Shown: positions 61,987 to 64,000 of the stretch, one piece after another
How the letters are laid out: the number at the start of each line of letters is the position of its first letter
Position numbering within the stretch: the stretch's first letter is position 1
Assembly: GCF_900258035.1 (NCBI RefSeq)
Contig: NZ_OGTP01000008.1
Span: 1 to 64,000 of the forward strand
Origin: Caballeronia novacaledonica
GTDB lineage: Bacteria > Pseudomonadota > Gammaproteobacteria > Burkholderiales > Burkholderiaceae
Length of the DNA: 64,000 nt
Direction of reading: 5' to 3'
The notes under the pieces: generated by a model
What the model was told of the DNA's origin: nothing
Seen by the model: the letters and a program-made list of their open reading frames with translations, nothing else
Databases searched by the model: none
Translations under genes and position numbers: made by a program

Positions 61987-63180
61987 TCACGCACGCGCGA
62001 GAAACGCTTCGACCAGGCGCACCCAGTATGTCGAGCCGAGCGTGAGCACGTCGTCGTTGAAATCGTAGCTGCTGTTGTGCAGCATGCACGGCCCGATTCC
62101 ATGACCGTGATCGCGATGCTCGCCGCGCCCGTTGCCGATATACGCGTAGCAGCCTGGCCGCTCCAGCAGCATGAACGAGAAGTCTTCGGCGCCCATCGTC
62201 GGATCGATGTTCGTCTCGACCTTGTCCACGCCGGCGACTTCGCGCATCACGCCGAGCGCGAACTGCGTTTCCGCTTCGGTGTTCACCGTCGGCGGATAGT
62301 TGCGTACGAAACTAACTTCGGCCGTGCACCGATAAGCCGACGCCGTCGCCGCGACGATCTCCCTCATGCGCGTCTCGATCAGATCGAGCACGTCGACGGA
62401 AAACGTGCGCACGGTGCCGGCCAGCGTCGCGGTGGCCGGGATCGCGTTGATCGCGTGACCCGCCTGCATGCGCGTGATCGACAGCACGGCGGCGTCGATG
62501 GGCCGCTTGTTGCGCGTGACGATGCTCTGCAAGCCCGTGCCGATCTGCAACGCGGTGAACACGGGATCGACGCCGTCGTGCGGAATCGCCGCATGCGCGC
62601 CCACGCCTTCGATGCGAATCTCGAACTCGTTGCTCGACGCCTGCGTCGCACCGACGCGCGCGCCGAATTCGCCCGCCGCCATGCCCGGCCAGTTGTGCAG
62701 CGCGAACACGGCATCGACGGGAAAGCGCTCGAAAAGTCCGTCTTCGATCATCGCCTTGGCGCCGCCGCCGCCTTCCTCTGCGGGCTGAAAGATGAAGACG
62801 ACCGTGCCGTCGAAGTCGCGATGCTGCGCGAGATATCGCGCGGCGCCGAGCAGCATCGCCGTGTGGCCGTCGTGGCCGCACGCATGCATCTTGTTCTCGT
62901 GACGCGACGCATGCGCGAACGTGTTCAGCTCGGGAATCGGCAGCGCGTCCATGTCGGCGCGCAGGCCGATCGCGCGCTTGCCCGCGCCTTTGCGCAACAC
63001 GCCGACGACGCCCGTCTTGCCGAGCCCGCGCGTCACTTCGATATCCCAGCTTGCGAGCGTTTGCGCGACCAGTTCGGCCGTGCGCGCTTCCTCGTAGCAG
63101 AGTTCGGGATGCGCGTGAATATCGCGGCGAATGGCCTGAATCTCGTCGCGCGACGCGGCGATCTCGGGAATGATCGACAT
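61987..63180 (-). CDS. M20-family amidohydrolase (hippurate-hydrolase/aminoacylase-like)
   Basis: The 397-residue metallohydrolase removes acyl groups from N-acyl amino acids or related amides. Metal-site motifs are MHACGHDGHTAMLLGAA, FIFQPAEEGGGGAKAMIEDG, the dimerisation-domain ending VSFVRNYPPTVN and MGAEDFSFMLLERPGCYAYIGNG. The catalytic Glu pair is EE in PAEEGG. Substrate is unknown: hippurate, indole-3-acetyl amino acids or others. It is divergent in no sense from the LysR gene: both are on the minus strand, 96 bp apart, with LysR upstream. Confidence 0.92.
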   Translation of the reverse strand: MSIIPEIAASRDEIQAIRRDIHAHPELCYEEARTAELVAQTLASWDIEVTRGLGKTGVVGVLRKGAGKRAIGLRADMDALPIPELNTFAHASRHENKMHACGHDGHTAMLLGAARYLAQHRDFDGTVVFIFQPAEEGGGGAKAMIEDGLFERFPVDAVFALHNWPGMAAGEFGARVGATQASSNEFEIRIEGVGAHAAIPHDGVDPVFTALQIGTGLQSIVTRNKRPIDAAVLSITRMQAGHAINAIPATATLAGTVRTFSVDVLDLIETRMREIVAATASAYRCTAEVSFVRNYPPTVNTEAETQFALGVMREVAGVDKVETNIDPTMGAEDFSFMLLERPGCYAYIGNGRGEHRDHGHGIGPCMLHNSSYDFNDDVLTLGSTYWVRLVEAFLARA

Positions 63181-63276
63181 GCTTGCCTCGTGTGTGATTG
63201 AGTGACCCGCAGCATTGTCGATGGCCGCAAATAATCGCGAAAGCTGATATTTTTTGTCCGTGACTTAAGAAAAGCT

Positions 63277-64000
63277 TTAGCTTTCCCGCGACGGAAACGC
63301 GCCCTGCGAACGCATGCGGATGCGTTCCTGCACGACGCTCATCACCGCGTGGCGGTCGTGAATCTTGCGCTCCAGCATGCCGACGACGCGGCGCGGCGTG
63401 TTCTTCGCGAGCGGCAGCACGCGCAATGCCGGATCGCTCGCCCACGAGCCGTATTCGAGCAGCGGCACGACCGACACACCCGCATCCTGCCGCACGAGTT
63501 CGACGATCACTTCGAGCGAATTCAGTTCGAGGAACTCGTTCACCGCGAGCCGGTTGTGCTTCAGCGCGCGATCGATCAGCGCGCCGGTGCGCTGCGCGCG
63601 ATCGAAACGCAAGAATGGCCGGCTCGCGAGCATCTCGGCGGCGCTGGCGGGCGCGCTCGCGGGCGTGCCAATTGCCACGAGCGGCTCCGAATAGAGCGGC
63701 GTCCAGTTGAGGCTCGCCGGCGTCTTGCCCGCCATCTCGACGATCACCGCCGCGTCGATCTCGCCCGCTTCCACTTGCGGCGCGAGCGCGAGCGCCTTGC
63801 CGGTGAAGAGCCGCACATCGAGCCGCGGATACTGGCCTTTCAGTTCGGTGACGACGGATGCGAGCGCGCCCATCGCCGAATCGACCGCGCCGATGGCGAC
63901 CGATCCGGCGATTTCATCGTCGAGGCCGGTGAGACGCATGCTGTCGTACAGCGCGACGATCCGCTCCGCCTGCGGCAAAACCTGCTTGCCGATACTCGTC
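63277..64000 (-). CDS. LysR-family regulator, effector domain (5' end beyond window)
   Basis: The frame is open to the right edge; the visible 240 or so residues cover the end of the linker helix (SIGKQVLPQAERIVALYDSM) and the whole effector-binding domain (GSVAIGAVDSAMGALASVVTELKGQYPRLDVRLFTG..., VEAGEIDAAVIVEM...). The helix-turn-helix lies outside. It is upstream of the M20/DUF2817 genes on the same strand and may control them. Confidence 0.85.
   Translation of the reverse strand, partial: TSIGKQVLPQAERIVALYDSMRLTGLDDEIAGSVAIGAVDSAMGALASVVTELKGQYPRLDVRLFTGKALALAPQVEAGEIDAAVIVEMAGKTPASLNWTPLYSEPLVAIGTPASAPASAAEMLASRPFLRFDRAQRTGALIDRALKHNRLAVNEFLELNSLEVIVELVRQDAGVSVVPLLEYGSWASDPALRVLPLAKNTPRRVVGMLERKIHDRHAVMSVVQERIRMRSQGAFPSRES

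Overview
The window is a GC-rich chromosomal segment from a betaproteobacterium of the Burkholderiaceae. The gene families and small lineage proteins (DUF4148, DUF4410, Gram-negative porin, fused leucine-type ABC ATPase) fit Burkholderia, Paraburkholderia or Caballeronia; the genus is an inference. About 58 protein genes are supported. I recognised no rRNA, tRNA, CRISPR array, transposase or phage gene.

Region by region. 1-6453 (minus): the proximal part of a Tad/Flp type IVc pilus locus, flp-cpaA-tadE-cpaB-cpaC-cpaE-cpaF-tadB, with a sigma-70 type promoter upstream and a hairpin after the pilin gene; tadB runs off the left edge. 6454-10540 (plus): a putative sigma-54 promoter, a lipoprotein with seven 20-residue tandem repeats, and a TpsB/FhaC-type outer membrane transporter with no ordinary TpsA partner. 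10557-13105: a DUF4148 protein and a divergent marR/emrB-like efflux pair around a perfect palindrome. 13150-17482 (minus): a MHYT-GGDEF-EAL protein, a cardiolipin synthase-like phospholipase D and a DUF4410 lipoprotein. 17886-21303: a short-chain dehydrogenase, then a two-gene DNA-repair operon (radical SAM protein plus DUF4130-UdgX fusion) behind a near-consensus LexA box. 21420-22570: three small genes.

22583-30310 is a sugar locus: a LacI-type regulator, a YtfQRT-YjfF-type (galactofuranose-like) ABC importer, and divergent phytanoyl-CoA dioxygenase-like and aldose-epimerase genes, with palindromic candidate operators. 30345-39207 holds a ProP-like transporter, a small conserved gene, a 1624-residue protein with two histidine-kinase cores and three receivers, and an EAL-CBS-GGDEF protein. 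39340-43504 holds DAHP synthase, a HAD phosphatase, a second aldose epimerase and a porin. 43708-49406 is a branched-chain amino acid type ABC operon with fused ATPases, preceded by a LysR gene.

49498-52546 holds a quinone reductase and two glutathione S-transferases. Between the reductase and the first transferase lies a striking 0.85 kb imperfect palindrome, built from four hairpin-forming units and centred near 50735. 52667-57075 holds acyl-CoA synthetase, an ECHDC3-like protein, DUF779 and aldehyde dehydrogenase. 57597-60003 holds an oxalate/formate-family transporter with a 45-residue companion peptide, a 39-residue membrane peptide and a Tat-exported HiPIP. 60034-64000 holds an endonuclease/exonuclease/phosphatase-family protein, a DUF2817 peptidase-like protein, an M20 amidohydrolase and a LysR gene cut by the right edge.

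The strongest candidates for follow-up are the SOS-controlled radical SAM/UdgX operon, the giant palindrome, the repeat lipoprotein with orphan TpsB, and the double-core hybrid kinase. Start codons were chosen from ribosome binding sites, overlaps and regulatory sites, and differ in many places from the longest possible frame.
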